Positions 1 to 5,584 of a stretch of DNA of 6,126 nucleotides are shown here, one piece after another. The stretch is from Chitinophagaceae bacterium. GTDB taxonomy: Bacteria; Bacteroidota; Bacteroidia; Chitinophagales; Chitinophagaceae. How positions within the stretch are numbered: the stretch's first letter is position 1; each line of letters starts with the position of its first letter. The stretch covers positions 1-6,126 of the forward strand of contig JAACZX010000151.1 in the NCBI GenBank assembly GCA_009996555.1, in the 5' to 3' direction. The notes beneath the pieces are model-generated. The model ran no database searches. It saw nothing but the letters and a program-made list of their open reading frames with translations, and was not told where the DNA came from. The translations under genes were made by a program, and so were the position numbers.

Positions 1-725
1 ATAAACTCGTTAAACGAACCGGGCATAGGTAAGCTTACAAGATGTTCTTTGCTCACTGCCAGCTTCGATCCCATGCCAATGAACATTTCATTCAACAATA
101 CACCTGCAATTACAGCCACAAGGCCACCGGGAATCAATTTCAGCTTTTTCAGCAGCGGCACTTTGTTAAATGCAATAAGTATTCCAATACAGATAAGTGT
201 AATGATCACCGCACCATAATGAATTGAATTGATGGCATCGGTAATAGCAGTTAAGGTGTTATGACCAGTATTGTTTTCAATAAATGCAAAATCACCTTCG
301 CTGTCTTTATCATAACCCACCGCATGCGGTATCTGCTTCAGTACAATAATGACCCCAATACCTGTAAGCATCCCTTCAATAACATTGGATGGGAAGTAGC
401 TGGATATAGAACCTGCTTTAATAAGGCCAAGCAATAATTGCATGCCTCCTGCAATAACTACGGAGAGTAAGAAAAGTTCAAACGAACCAAGAGAAGTGAT
501 ACCAGCCAGTACAATGGCGGTTAAACCTGCTGCGGGCCCGGTAACACTCAGGTTAGAGCCACTTAAAAATCCAACTACAATACCCCCAATAACACCGGTA
601 ATAATACCGGAAAATAGAGGCGCTCCACTTGCAAGGGCAATACCCAGGCAAAGGGGCAGAGCTACGAGAAAGACAACAAGCCCTGCTAACAAATCTGTTT
701 TAAAATACTTTGTTTCTAGTTTCAT
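1..725 (-). CDS. SulP family inorganic anion transporter, N-terminal part (cut by window edge)
   Basis: Integral inner-membrane transporter of the SulP/SLC26 family, which moves sulfate, bicarbonate or other small anions. Only the first 241 residues are in the window; full-length relatives are usually around 500 residues or more. The reading frame is open from the ATG at 725 to the left edge. A short polar N-terminus (MKLETKYFKTD) leads into hydrophobic segments at about residues 12-31, 37-54, 66-101, 113-131, 170-186 and 199-212. The family hallmark VTGPAAGLTAIV is at 61-72, in the region that forms the anion site in solved SulP structures, and a GAPLFSGI segment precedes it at 34-41. No STAS domain is visible, but that would lie beyond the edge. 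The ATG is preferred because homologues begin a few residues before the first membrane segment; the frame stays open upstream to 818 without an ATG. Family is secure; substrate is not determinable. Many bacterial relatives carry bicarbonate, so a neighbouring carbonic anhydrase would be informative. Confidence 0.9.
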   Translation of the reverse strand, partial: MKLETKYFKTDLLAGLVVFLVALPLCLGIALASGAPLFSGIITGVIGGIVVGFLSGSNLSVTGPAAGLTAIVLAGITSLGSFELFLLSVVIAGGMQLLLGLIKAGSISSYFPSNVIEGMLTGIGVIIVLKQIPHAVGYDKDSEGDFAFIENNTGHNTLTAITDAINSIHYGAVIITLICIGILIAFNKVPLLKKLKLIPGGLVAVIAGVLLNEMFIGMGSKLAVSKEHLVSLPMPGSFNEF

Positions 726-790
726 GTCAATTGATTTAACCGATATATAAAAGGAACAGTCTACCAATCTGCTGTACCTTTCTAGTTTCA
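713..790. repeat. 12-bp direct repeat pair, 66 bp apart, spanning the SulP start
   Basis: On the minus strand the 12-mer TGAAACTAGAAA occurs at 790-779 and again at 724-713, where it forms codons 1-5 of the SulP gene (ATG AAA CTA GAA A..). The 66-bp offset is a multiple of three, and the frame between the copies has no stop. The match is direct; whether it is a duplication remnant, a regulatory site or chance is unknown. Confidence 0.45.
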
Positions 791-946
791 GAACAGTTAT
801 ACTTTTCTGTATTGCCAATCAGCAAACAGAATAAGTTGAAAGACCAGTTGTTAAACGGGGTCCGGTAAAAAGAGATCCTGTAAATAATGTTATACTAACT
901 GCATAATGCTCCTGTAAGAACAATTATGCAGTGCCTTTGTTGGATT
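726..946. other. Intergenic spacer between small secreted-protein gene and SulP gene
   Basis: This AT-rich 221-bp spacer holds no convincing gene on either strand. It contains a 10-bp perfect inverted repeat (898-932), and the upstream copy of a 12-bp direct repeat (779-790) whose second copy covers the SulP start codon (713-724). I found no exact TTTG/TAnnTTTG promoter for SulP. The nearest -7-like element on the minus strand is TCTGTTTG (one mismatch), without a TTTG at the right distance. The SulP promoter is probably here but cannot be placed. Confidence 0.6.
898..932. repeat. Perfect 10-bp inverted repeat, possible terminator or operator
   Basis: ACTGCATAAT (898-907) is exactly complementary to ATTATGCAGT (923-932), with a 15-nt loop between. 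It starts 15 nt beyond the stop codon of the small secreted-protein gene and about 170 bp before the SulP start. In the minus-strand transcript it would form an A/U-rich stem-loop, but no U-tract follows (TTAGTATAAC), so it is a poor intrinsic terminator. A 3'-end stabilising stem-loop or a dyad operator for a DNA-binding regulator are alternatives. Confidence 0.5.
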
Positions 947-1246
947 TCAGGCATTATTGGGAGGCTGCGTCTGCACATCATCCGAAAAACGGGAGTAGAT
1001 CTTTTCGGCATGATGTATCAGTTCTGTAATACGCAACTCTGTGAGCTGCATCAACTCATCATGACTGACGCTCACAAAATGTTTATGTATTTCTTCAGTA
1101 AAAGATGGGGTAGTAGGTACATCGGTATGAGGCAACTCTTCTGTCATTTGCTGGCTCTGATACATGGCAGCACTGATCTGTGCCAATGGCAACAGTTGGA
1201 TGCTGAGCACCAAAGAAAGCAATATGCTGATGATTTTCTTCCTCAT
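947..1246 (-). CDS. Small secreted/periplasmic protein of unknown function
   Basis: Encodes 99 residues with a clear Sec signal peptide: basic n-region MRKK, a hydrophobic core at about residues 5-24 rich in Ile, Leu and Ser, and an S-A-A cleavage site predicted after residue 27. There is no lipobox cysteine and no cysteine at all, so it is probably a soluble exported protein. The mature part (about 72 residues) is acidic, has a Pro/Thr stretch (about 41-47), then a likely helix with clustered histidines (HKH, HDEL, IHHAEK), and ends in a polar Gln/Pro/Asn tail. I do not recognise a family. The ATG at 1246 is chosen over the in-frame upstream start at 1291, because that one places charged and aromatic residues before the signal peptide and lies in the hairpin terminator of fabG. 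A candidate promoter sits just upstream. The signal peptide makes it credible as a gene, but function is unknown. Confidence 0.68.
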   Translation of the reverse strand: MRKKIISILLSLVLSIQLLPLAQISAAMYQSQQMTEELPHTDVPTTPSFTEEIHKHFVSVSHDELMQLTELRITELIHHAEKIYSRFSDDVQTQPPNNA

Positions 1247-1257
1247 ATTCCGGTTTG

Positions 1258-1292
1258 CAAAAATATGGTTCCAGATGCGAGAATAATACAAA
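1258..1292 (-). promoter_or_regulatory. Candidate Bacteroidota promoter for the small secreted-protein gene
   Basis: On the minus strand TTTG (1292-1289) is followed after 23 nt by TATTTTTG (1265-1258), an exact match to TAnnTTTG. The spacer is at the long end of what is reported for Flavobacterium. Transcription would begin around 1252, leaving only a few nucleotides before the ATG at 1246, so the message would be nearly leaderless. The -33 element overlaps the T-tract of the fabG terminator. Confidence 0.4.
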
Positions 1293-1327
1293 AAAATGAT
1301 AAAGGTTTTAATTCCTTTATCATTTTT
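1290..1327 (-). terminator. Intrinsic terminator after fabG
   Basis: A perfect 14-bp stem (1292-1305 with 1314-1327) with an 8-nt loop starts 32 nt beyond the fabG stop. Read on the minus strand, the stem runs directly into a run of seven T (1296-1290). The stem is AT-rich apart from two G:C pairs next to the loop and one in the middle. The other strand also ends in five T, so some bidirectional activity is possible, though no plus-strand gene converges here. It marks the end of the lptB-GH3-PhyH-fabG series. Confidence 0.78.
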
Positions 1328-1359
1328 CTATTAACTGAATCTTGATTGTCAATTATTTG

Positions 1360-2115
1360 TCAGATGTTGAGGCCACCACAAACGCTGATGGTTTGCCCGG
1401 TAATATAACCACCCATATCACTTGCTAAAAACAAACAAACATTGGCTATTTCTTCGGCACTGGCAAACCTTCCCAGCGGAATACCTGCTTTGTATTTATC
1501 AGCAGCTTCTCCGTCTTTTAAATAGCTGGTCATATCGGTTTCAACAAAACCGGGGGCTATGGCGTTGCAACGGATGTTGCGGCTGCCCAGTTCTTTTGCT
1601 ACTGATTTTGTAAACCCGATCACACCGGCTTTGCTGGCGGCATAGCTGGTTTGCCCGGCATTGCCCATTTCGCCAATAACACTGCTCATGTTAATGATGG
1701 AGCCACTGCGTGCTTTCATCATGGGTTTAATGATCTGCTTGGTCATGTAAAACACAGAGTTGAGGTTTACCTTGATCACATCATCCCATTGATCAGGACT
1801 CATACGCAGCAGCAGGTTATCTTTTGAAATACCTGCATTGTTTACGCAAATATCAACAGTGCCAAATTCCTTCAGTACATCATTTACAAAGGTTTCACAG
1901 GCTGCAAAGTCACCTGCATTGCTTTGATAGGCTTTTGCTTTTACGCCTAAAGCGGTCAGCTTTGCTTCCAGTGCAATTGCTTTTTCTTTACTGCTGTCGC
2001 TAACAAATGTAAAGGCAACGTTTGCACCTTGTTCTGCAAACTTGATCGCTACTGCTTCGCCAATTCCACGGGCAGCACCTGTAACAATGGCTACTTTTCC
2101 TTCTAATAATTTCAT
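1360..2115 (-). CDS. fabG: 3-oxoacyl-[acyl-carrier-protein] reductase FabG
   Basis: Short-chain dehydrogenase/reductase that reduces 3-oxoacyl-ACP to 3-hydroxyacyl-ACP with NADPH in cytoplasmic type II fatty-acid synthesis. The 251-residue length is usual for FabG (about 245-250). Visible motifs: Rossmann cofactor loop TGAARGIG at 12-19; NNAG at 92-95; catalytic Asn117, Ser145, Tyr158 and Lys162 (YAASK), with the Ser-to-Tyr spacing of 13 seen in E. coli FabG; and APGFVETDMT at 187-196, typical of true FabG. The C-terminus reads SVCGGLNI, with Cys246 where many FabGs have Asp or Asn. The ATG at 2115 gives the standard N-terminus ahead of the first beta strand. It follows the PhyH gene after 32 bp and is closed by a terminator, so it may be transcribed with the genes upstream, though a candidate promoter also lies in the end of PhyH. 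A specialised SDR acting with the GH3/PhyH pair is possible, but the motif set favours the fatty-acid enzyme. Confidence 0.92.
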   Translation of the reverse strand: MKLLEGKVAIVTGAARGIGEAVAIKFAEQGANVAFTFVSDSSKEKAIALEAKLTALGVKAKAYQSNAGDFAACETFVNDVLKEFGTVDICVNNAGISKDNLLLRMSPDQWDDVIKVNLNSVFYMTKQIIKPMMKARSGSIINMSSVIGEMGNAGQTSYAASKAGVIGFTKSVAKELGSRNIRCNAIAPGFVETDMTSYLKDGEAADKYKAGIPLGRFASAEEIANVCLFLASDMGGYITGQTISVCGGLNI

Positions 2116-2134
2116 AACATGTAATTGAATTTTA

Positions 2135-2166
2135 CAAAGTAAAGGGTTTATTCTTCTTCCATCAAA
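2135..2166 (-). promoter_or_regulatory. Candidate promoter for fabG, overlapping the 3' end of the PhyH gene
   Basis: On the minus strand TTTG (2166-2163) is followed after exactly 20 nt by TTACTTTG (2142-2135), one mismatch from TAnnTTTG. Transcription would start near 2129, giving a leader of about 14 nt before the fabG ATG at 2115. The -33 element lies in the last codons of the PhyH gene. The spacing is ideal, but the -7 mismatch is at a conserved A, so this is moderate evidence. Confidence 0.38.
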
Positions 2167-3104
2167 GAAGGACGCTCTGTTATTTCATGATACTTGATCA
2201 CATCCTTTGCATAGTAATGCACCACCATACTTTTTCTTGTGAGAGCAGGATTTACAACAGGCATACCTCCGTGTATAAGGTTTGCATGCCAGATGAGCAC
2301 ATCACCTTTTCTTGGCAGGAATACTTCTGATTGAAAATGATTATGTGAAAGTACTTCAGCGGTCATATCCTCATAATCGCTGTATTGCTTGTTGCCGAGC
2401 TTCAGTTGCGTACTGTAGTTTTCAAAATCATCATTCAGCAGGTAAGGAAGTTTATGGCTGCCGGGGTAGTAAAACAAAGGCCCGCTATCGGGGTGAATAT
2501 CTTCCAAAGCGATCCAGGCTGCAATTAAATAACCAAGCGGATAGGTAGTCATGTGAATACTGTCGCTGTGCGCACGCTGGCCGCTGCCTTTTATAAAGTT
2601 AAGTGTTTGAAAAGGGATGGTTTCCTTATCAAGAATGAATGATAACAATGTTTTCAGCCCTTCATCCTGCATCATCTGTTTAATAACAGGAGAGTGTTTG
2701 TAACCAAACATCACTTTGTTATCGTGTGTAACAGGCAGGTGTTTCTGATTGATTAATTCCTCAACAGCATTGTTTACCTCATCAACCTGTTCATGACTGA
2801 AATATTGCCTGATGTGCAGAAAACCTTTGCTGCTCCATTGCAGCAGTTGCTCCTGTATATCATCAGAAAAATTTTTGAAAGGTTTTTTTGATGCAGCAAC
2901 AGTTGCAGAGTCATTTACATCTAACCAGGCGCTTGATGTTTTGTCGGGAAAATCTCTGCTACTGATTGAGCCGTATAAAGGTTTGTGTACATTGTAACGC
3001 TTATAAGCATCTTTATTATGCAGCAGTTGTTTTGCGTGAAGCAGGTTATAGATCCAGTGAAGTGGTTTGTAATCTTTCAGTTTGTCCTTCAGCTTCATGT
3101 TCAT
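2148..3104 (-). CDS. Phytanoyl-CoA dioxygenase (PhyH) family Fe(II)/2-oxoglutarate oxygenase
   Basis: Predicted mononuclear non-heme iron oxygenase that couples 2-oxoglutarate decarboxylation to hydroxylation of an unidentified substrate. The 318-residue protein has a basic N-terminal extension (about 1-75) without signal peptide, then the PhyH double-stranded beta-helix fold. The iron triad is visible as His179-x-Asp181 (RAHSDSIH) and distal His278 (LIHGG), with Arg290 twelve residues later placed to bind 2-oxoglutarate. The conserved stretch AAWIALEDIHPDSGPL (195-210), followed by the PGSHK motif (214-218), is characteristic of the family. It begins with ATG at 3104 inside the stop of the GH3 gene (ATGA, 4-bp overlap), implying translational coupling; a second ATG at 3098 is an alternative. 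PhyH members act on acyl-CoAs, free amino acids, sugars and natural products, so the substrate is open. The GH3 neighbour suggests an acyl acid or acyl-amino-acid. Family secure, role unknown. Confidence 0.88.
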   Translation of the reverse strand: MNMKLKDKLKDYKPLHWIYNLLHAKQLLHNKDAYKRYNVHKPLYGSISSRDFPDKTSSAWLDVNDSATVAASKKPFKNFSDDIQEQLLQWSSKGFLHIRQYFSHEQVDEVNNAVEELINQKHLPVTHDNKVMFGYKHSPVIKQMMQDEGLKTLLSFILDKETIPFQTLNFIKGSGQRAHSDSIHMTTYPLGYLIAAWIALEDIHPDSGPLFYYPGSHKLPYLLNDDFENYSTQLKLGNKQYSDYEDMTAEVLSHNHFQSEVFLPRKGDVLIWHANLIHGGMPVVNPALTRKSMVVHYYAKDVIKYHEITERPSLMEEE

Positions 3105-4609
3105 TGGTTATAACGAATGATCTCTTCCACATATTTCCGTTCGTTGCTGAGGCGTGGCACTTTGTGCTGGCCACCCAGCTTTCCTTTGCTCTGCATCCAG
3201 CTGTGGAAGGTTCCTTTTTTCACCGGTTGCACAAACGGCAAACGGAGGGCAATATTCTTATATCGTTTGGCTTCGTAATCGCTGTTGAGGTTTTTTAAAG
3301 CCGTATCAAGTTCATATACAAAATCATTAAGACCCACAGGCTCTTTTTCAAACTCAATCAACCATTCATGTGCACCATTGCTGCCCTGGCTGAAATAAAT
3401 TGGTGCCGCAGTATATTCATTTACAACAGCACCTGTTTGCTCGCAGGCAATGGCAATGGCTTTATCTGAATTATCAACGATGAGTTCTTCACCAAATGCA
3501 TTGATGAAATGTTTTAACCGGCCGCTTACTTTAATGCGATAAGGAGAAAGAGAAGTGAATTGAACAGTGTCGCCCACAATATAACGCCACAACCCGCCAT
3601 TGGTACTAATAACAATAGCGTAATTTTTATTTAATTCAACCTTATTGAGACCAACTGTTTTAGGGAAACGGTTGCCATATTCTTCAATGGGCATGAATTC
3701 ATAGAAAATGCCATGATCATAAAAGAGCAACATTCCATCTTCACCAGGCTTATCCTGTGCTGCAAAGAAACCTTCACTGGCATTATATGTTTCAAGGTAG
3801 TTGATGGGTTTGCCAATGAGTTGCTCAAACTGCTCCCGGTAAGGAACAAATGAAACACCGCCGTGCATGTACAATTCAAGATTAGGCCACACTTCGCTCA
3901 TATTCTTCTTGCCGGTAAGTTCTAATATCCTGCGGAACAGTACCAGGCTCCAGGTGGGTACACCTGAAATGGAAGTAACGTTTTCGTTAATGGTGCTTTG
4001 AGCAAGCATTTCGATCTTGTTTTCCCACTCATCCATCAAAGCAATGCTCAGATCGGGTGTGCGTATCCAGTTACTCCAGAAAGGCGCATTCTGCATCAGC
4101 ACAGCACTCAGATCGCCAAACTGTATTTCTTCGTTCAGCTGATTTACATTATGGCTGCCGCCAATTACTAATCCTTTACCGGTTAACAGTTCGGAGCCGG
4201 GGAAATTATTATAATAAAGCGTGAGCACATCTTTGCTGGCTTTATAATGACCATCTTTCAGGCTTTCTTCACTTACAGGAATGAATTTGCTCTTATCGCT
4301 GGTGGTGCCGCTGCTTTTTGCAAACCAGGTAACGGGGGTGGGCCACAATACATTTTCTTCGCCCTGCAGCATACGTTCAATGTAGGGTTTTATATCATCG
4401 TACTCATGAACAGGTACCGTGTTTTTAAAGGCACGAAGATTGAACAGTTTGCCAAAATTATATTGCTGGCCAAATTGTGTGTATTGTGCAGTGGTAACGA
4501 GGTCCTGCAGTACTTCACGCTGGGCAGCTGCCGGATTATTCATCCAGCTTTCGATCCGCCACATCCGAAGGCGTGCAAGTCTTGATATTGCAGGGCTAAG
4601 CAGTCTCAT
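3101..4609 (-). CDS. GH3 family acyl-adenylating (acid-amido synthetase-like) enzyme
   Basis: Member of the GH3 family, in the ANL adenylating superfamily. Plant GH3 proteins (JAR1, GH3.12) activate an acyl acid with ATP and join it to an amino acid; bacterial members are largely uncharacterised. The 502-residue protein carries all three nucleotide-binding motifs: SSGTTSDKSKFIP at 99-111, YNASEG at 275-280 and WRYIVGDTVQF at 341-351. A hinge-like VSGR (361-364) separates the large N-domain from the C-terminal cap, which ends in the conserved GKLGGQHKVPRLSNER region (476-491). There is no signal peptide, so it is cytosolic. The ATG at 4609 is preferred over an in-frame TTG at 4645 because homologues start near the LARLRMWRIESW helix and the TTG lies in a terminator-like segment. 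The gene follows lptB after 49 bp and overlaps the PhyH gene by 4 bp. Motifs look intact, so it is likely active, but the acid and acceptor are unknown. Confidence 0.9.
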   Translation of the reverse strand: MRLLSPAISRLARLRMWRIESWMNNPAAAQREVLQDLVTTAQYTQFGQQYNFGKLFNLRAFKNTVPVHEYDDIKPYIERMLQGEENVLWPTPVTWFAKSSGTTSDKSKFIPVSEESLKDGHYKASKDVLTLYYNNFPGSELLTGKGLVIGGSHNVNQLNEEIQFGDLSAVLMQNAPFWSNWIRTPDLSIALMDEWENKIEMLAQSTINENVTSISGVPTWSLVLFRRILELTGKKNMSEVWPNLELYMHGGVSFVPYREQFEQLIGKPINYLETYNASEGFFAAQDKPGEDGMLLFYDHGIFYEFMPIEEYGNRFPKTVGLNKVELNKNYAIVISTNGGLWRYIVGDTVQFTSLSPYRIKVSGRLKHFINAFGEELIVDNSDKAIAIACEQTGAVVNEYTAAPIYFSQGSNGAHEWLIEFEKEPVGLNDFVYELDTALKNLNSDYEAKRYKNIALRLPFVQPVKKGTFHSWMQSKGKLGGQHKVPRLSNERKYVEEIIRYNQ

Positions 4610-4622
4610 GTGTTGGCAAGAT

Positions 4623-4646
4623 AAAAAAAAGTTAAGCGACTTCAAC
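4623..4646 (-). terminator. Weak terminator-like hairpin with T8 tract between lptB and GH3
   Basis: On the minus strand GTTGAAG (4646-4640) can pair with CTTAAC (4636-4631) around a TCG triloop, with one bulged G. Eight T follow at once (4630-4623). The geometry is that of an intrinsic terminator 13 nt beyond the lptB stop, but the six-pair stem is weak. If it works, it is probably leaky and would reduce rather than block read-through into GH3. Confidence 0.28.
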
Positions 4647-4658
4647 TAACCGAAAAAG

Positions 4659-5432
4659 TTATTCATTCAGCGACTTTGTCGCTTCTTCATGCAAATAATC
4701 TTTTCGTTTCAGTTCAAAATTGCGGCCAAGGTATAAACGACGTACCTGCTCGTCATCTGCCAGCTCTTCTGCAGTGCCGTGTTTAAATATTTTTCCTTCA
4801 ATAAGCAGGTATGCACGGTCGCAAATGGAAAGTGTTTCGGTTACATTGTGATCGGTGATGAGAATACCAATGTTGCGGTACTTCAGCTTGGCAACAATAG
4901 CCTGGATATCTTCTACGGCAATCGGATCAACGCCGGCAAAAGGCTCATCCAGCAAAATAAATTTGGGGTCAACAGCCAATGCCCGGGCAATTTCAGTCCG
5001 GCGGCGTTCGCCACCACTCAATGAGTCGCCTTTATTCTTGCGCACATGGTGCAGGCGAAACTCACTCAGCAAGTCTTCCAGTTTTTCCCTTTGTTCTTCT
5101 TTGCTCAGCCTGGTCATTTCCAATACTGCAGCAATATTTTCTTCTACAGAAAGTTTACGGAATACGCTTGCTTCCTGCGGCAGGTACCCAATACCCATTT
5201 GCGCACGCTTGTACATGGGCTCATTGGTAATGTTCTGATCATTGAGGAATACCTCGCCTTCATCCGGTTTAACAAACCCCACCACCATATAAAACGTAGT
5301 GGTTTTGCCGGCACCATTGGGGCCAAGTAAACCCACAATTTCACCCTGTTTCACTTCAATACTCACTTTGTTGGCAACAGTGCGGCTGCGGTAACGCTTT
5401 ACAAGCTCAGATGTATGGATGGTTAAACTCAA
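4659..5432 (-). CDS. lptB: LPS export ABC transporter ATP-binding protein LptB
   Basis: Cytoplasmic ATPase of the LptB2FGC complex, which extracts lipopolysaccharide from the inner membrane and drives it across the periplasm. From the TTG at 5432 the product is 257 residues, near the usual 240-250. In that numbering: Walker A GPNGAGKT 37-44, Q-loop Gln86 ([10 protein letters not shown]), signature LSGGE 138-142 followed by [11 protein letters not shown], Walker B FILLDEP 158-164 with catalytic Glu163, D-loop GVD, and H-switch His195. [20 protein letters not shown] and [18 protein letters not shown] distinguish LptB from the related branched-chain amino-acid ATPases. The start is uncertain. 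No ATG lies near the expected N-terminus; TTG 5432 gives [14 protein letters not shown], which matches the family, while ATG 5522 (287 residues) and GTG 5573 (304) add an odd extension running through the metF promoter. It is divergent to metF and upstream of GH3. The C-terminal tail [14 protein letters not shown] is slightly long. Confidence 0.93.
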   Translation of the reverse strand: MSLTIHTSELVKRYRSRTVANKVSIEVKQGEIVGLLGPNGAGKTTTFYMVVGFVKPDEGEVFLNDQNITNEPMYKRAQMGIGYLPQEASVFRKLSVEENIAAVLEMTRLSKEEQREKLEDLLSEFRLHHVRKNKGDSLSGGERRRTEIARALAVDPKFILLDEPFAGVDPIAVEDIQAIVAKLKYRNIGILITDHNVTETLSICDRAYLLIEGKIFKHGTAEELADDEQVRRLYLGRNFELKRKDYLHEEATKSLNE

Positions 5433-5584
5433 AGCAAAAAATTGTAGTTGCGAAAATACCGTATTCCCGTTAATGAAGCCCGGTTCATTTGCTTTCAAAA
5501 TGTGAAAGTGCAGGCCAAACATTGTTTGATTAAGACCCGTTGCTGTTATATGTTTGCAGGAAATTTTTTTCACAGCAGCAGCAA
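5433..5584. other. Divergent intergenic region between lptB and metF
   Basis: This 152-bp region should hold promoters for both neighbours. A textbook promoter for metF is visible at 5525-5556. For lptB the best -7-like element on the minus strand is TATTTTCG (5458-5451, one mismatch), about 20 nt before the TTG start, but no TTTG lies at the right distance. The minus-strand frame stays open through the region to GTG 5573, which is why automated calls may extend lptB into it. Confidence 0.6.
5525..5556 (+). promoter_or_regulatory. Bacteroidota-type promoter for metF
   Basis: TTTG (5525-5528), a spacer of exactly 20 nt, then TATGTTTG (5549-5556) match the Bacteroidota primary sigma-factor consensus TTTG-N19-21-TAnnTTTG at every conserved position. 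Transcription should begin near 5562, giving a leader of about 23 nt before the metF ATG at 5585. No Shine-Dalgarno sequence is present in the leader, as is usual in this phylum, and no riboswitch fits in so short a leader. Confidence 0.7.

Noticed and set aside
442..750. Plus-strand open frame of 102 codons opposite the SulP gene
   Set aside because: Its Pro/Thr/Ala-rich composition is what the opposite strand of a Gly/Ile/Val-rich membrane protein gives. The SulP frame explains the sequence.
926..1345. Plus-strand open frame of 139 codons
   Set aside because: It lies antisense to the small secreted-protein gene and runs through the fabG terminator hairpin. Its sequence is Cys/His/Trp-rich without domain features, as expected from a reverse-complement shadow.
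4247..4649. Plus-strand open frames opposite the GH3 N-terminus
   Set aside because: They are antisense to a motif-complete gene, overlap each other in different frames, and have no family resemblance.
4623..4676. Partial direct repeats (AAAAAGTTA and AGCGACTT, each twice) around the lptB stop
   Set aside because: The copies are short with unequal spacing and are probably chance in AT-rich DNA, though a small old duplication cannot be excluded.
4670..4682. GCGAC/GTCGC hairpin at the 3' end of lptB
   Set aside because: The stem is only 5 bp, lies inside the coding sequence, and its nearest T-run is 12 nt away. It is too weak to call a terminator.
4855..5330. Several plus-strand frames and a second minus-strand frame over lptB
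   Set aside because: They are shadows of the highly conserved LptB coding sequence.
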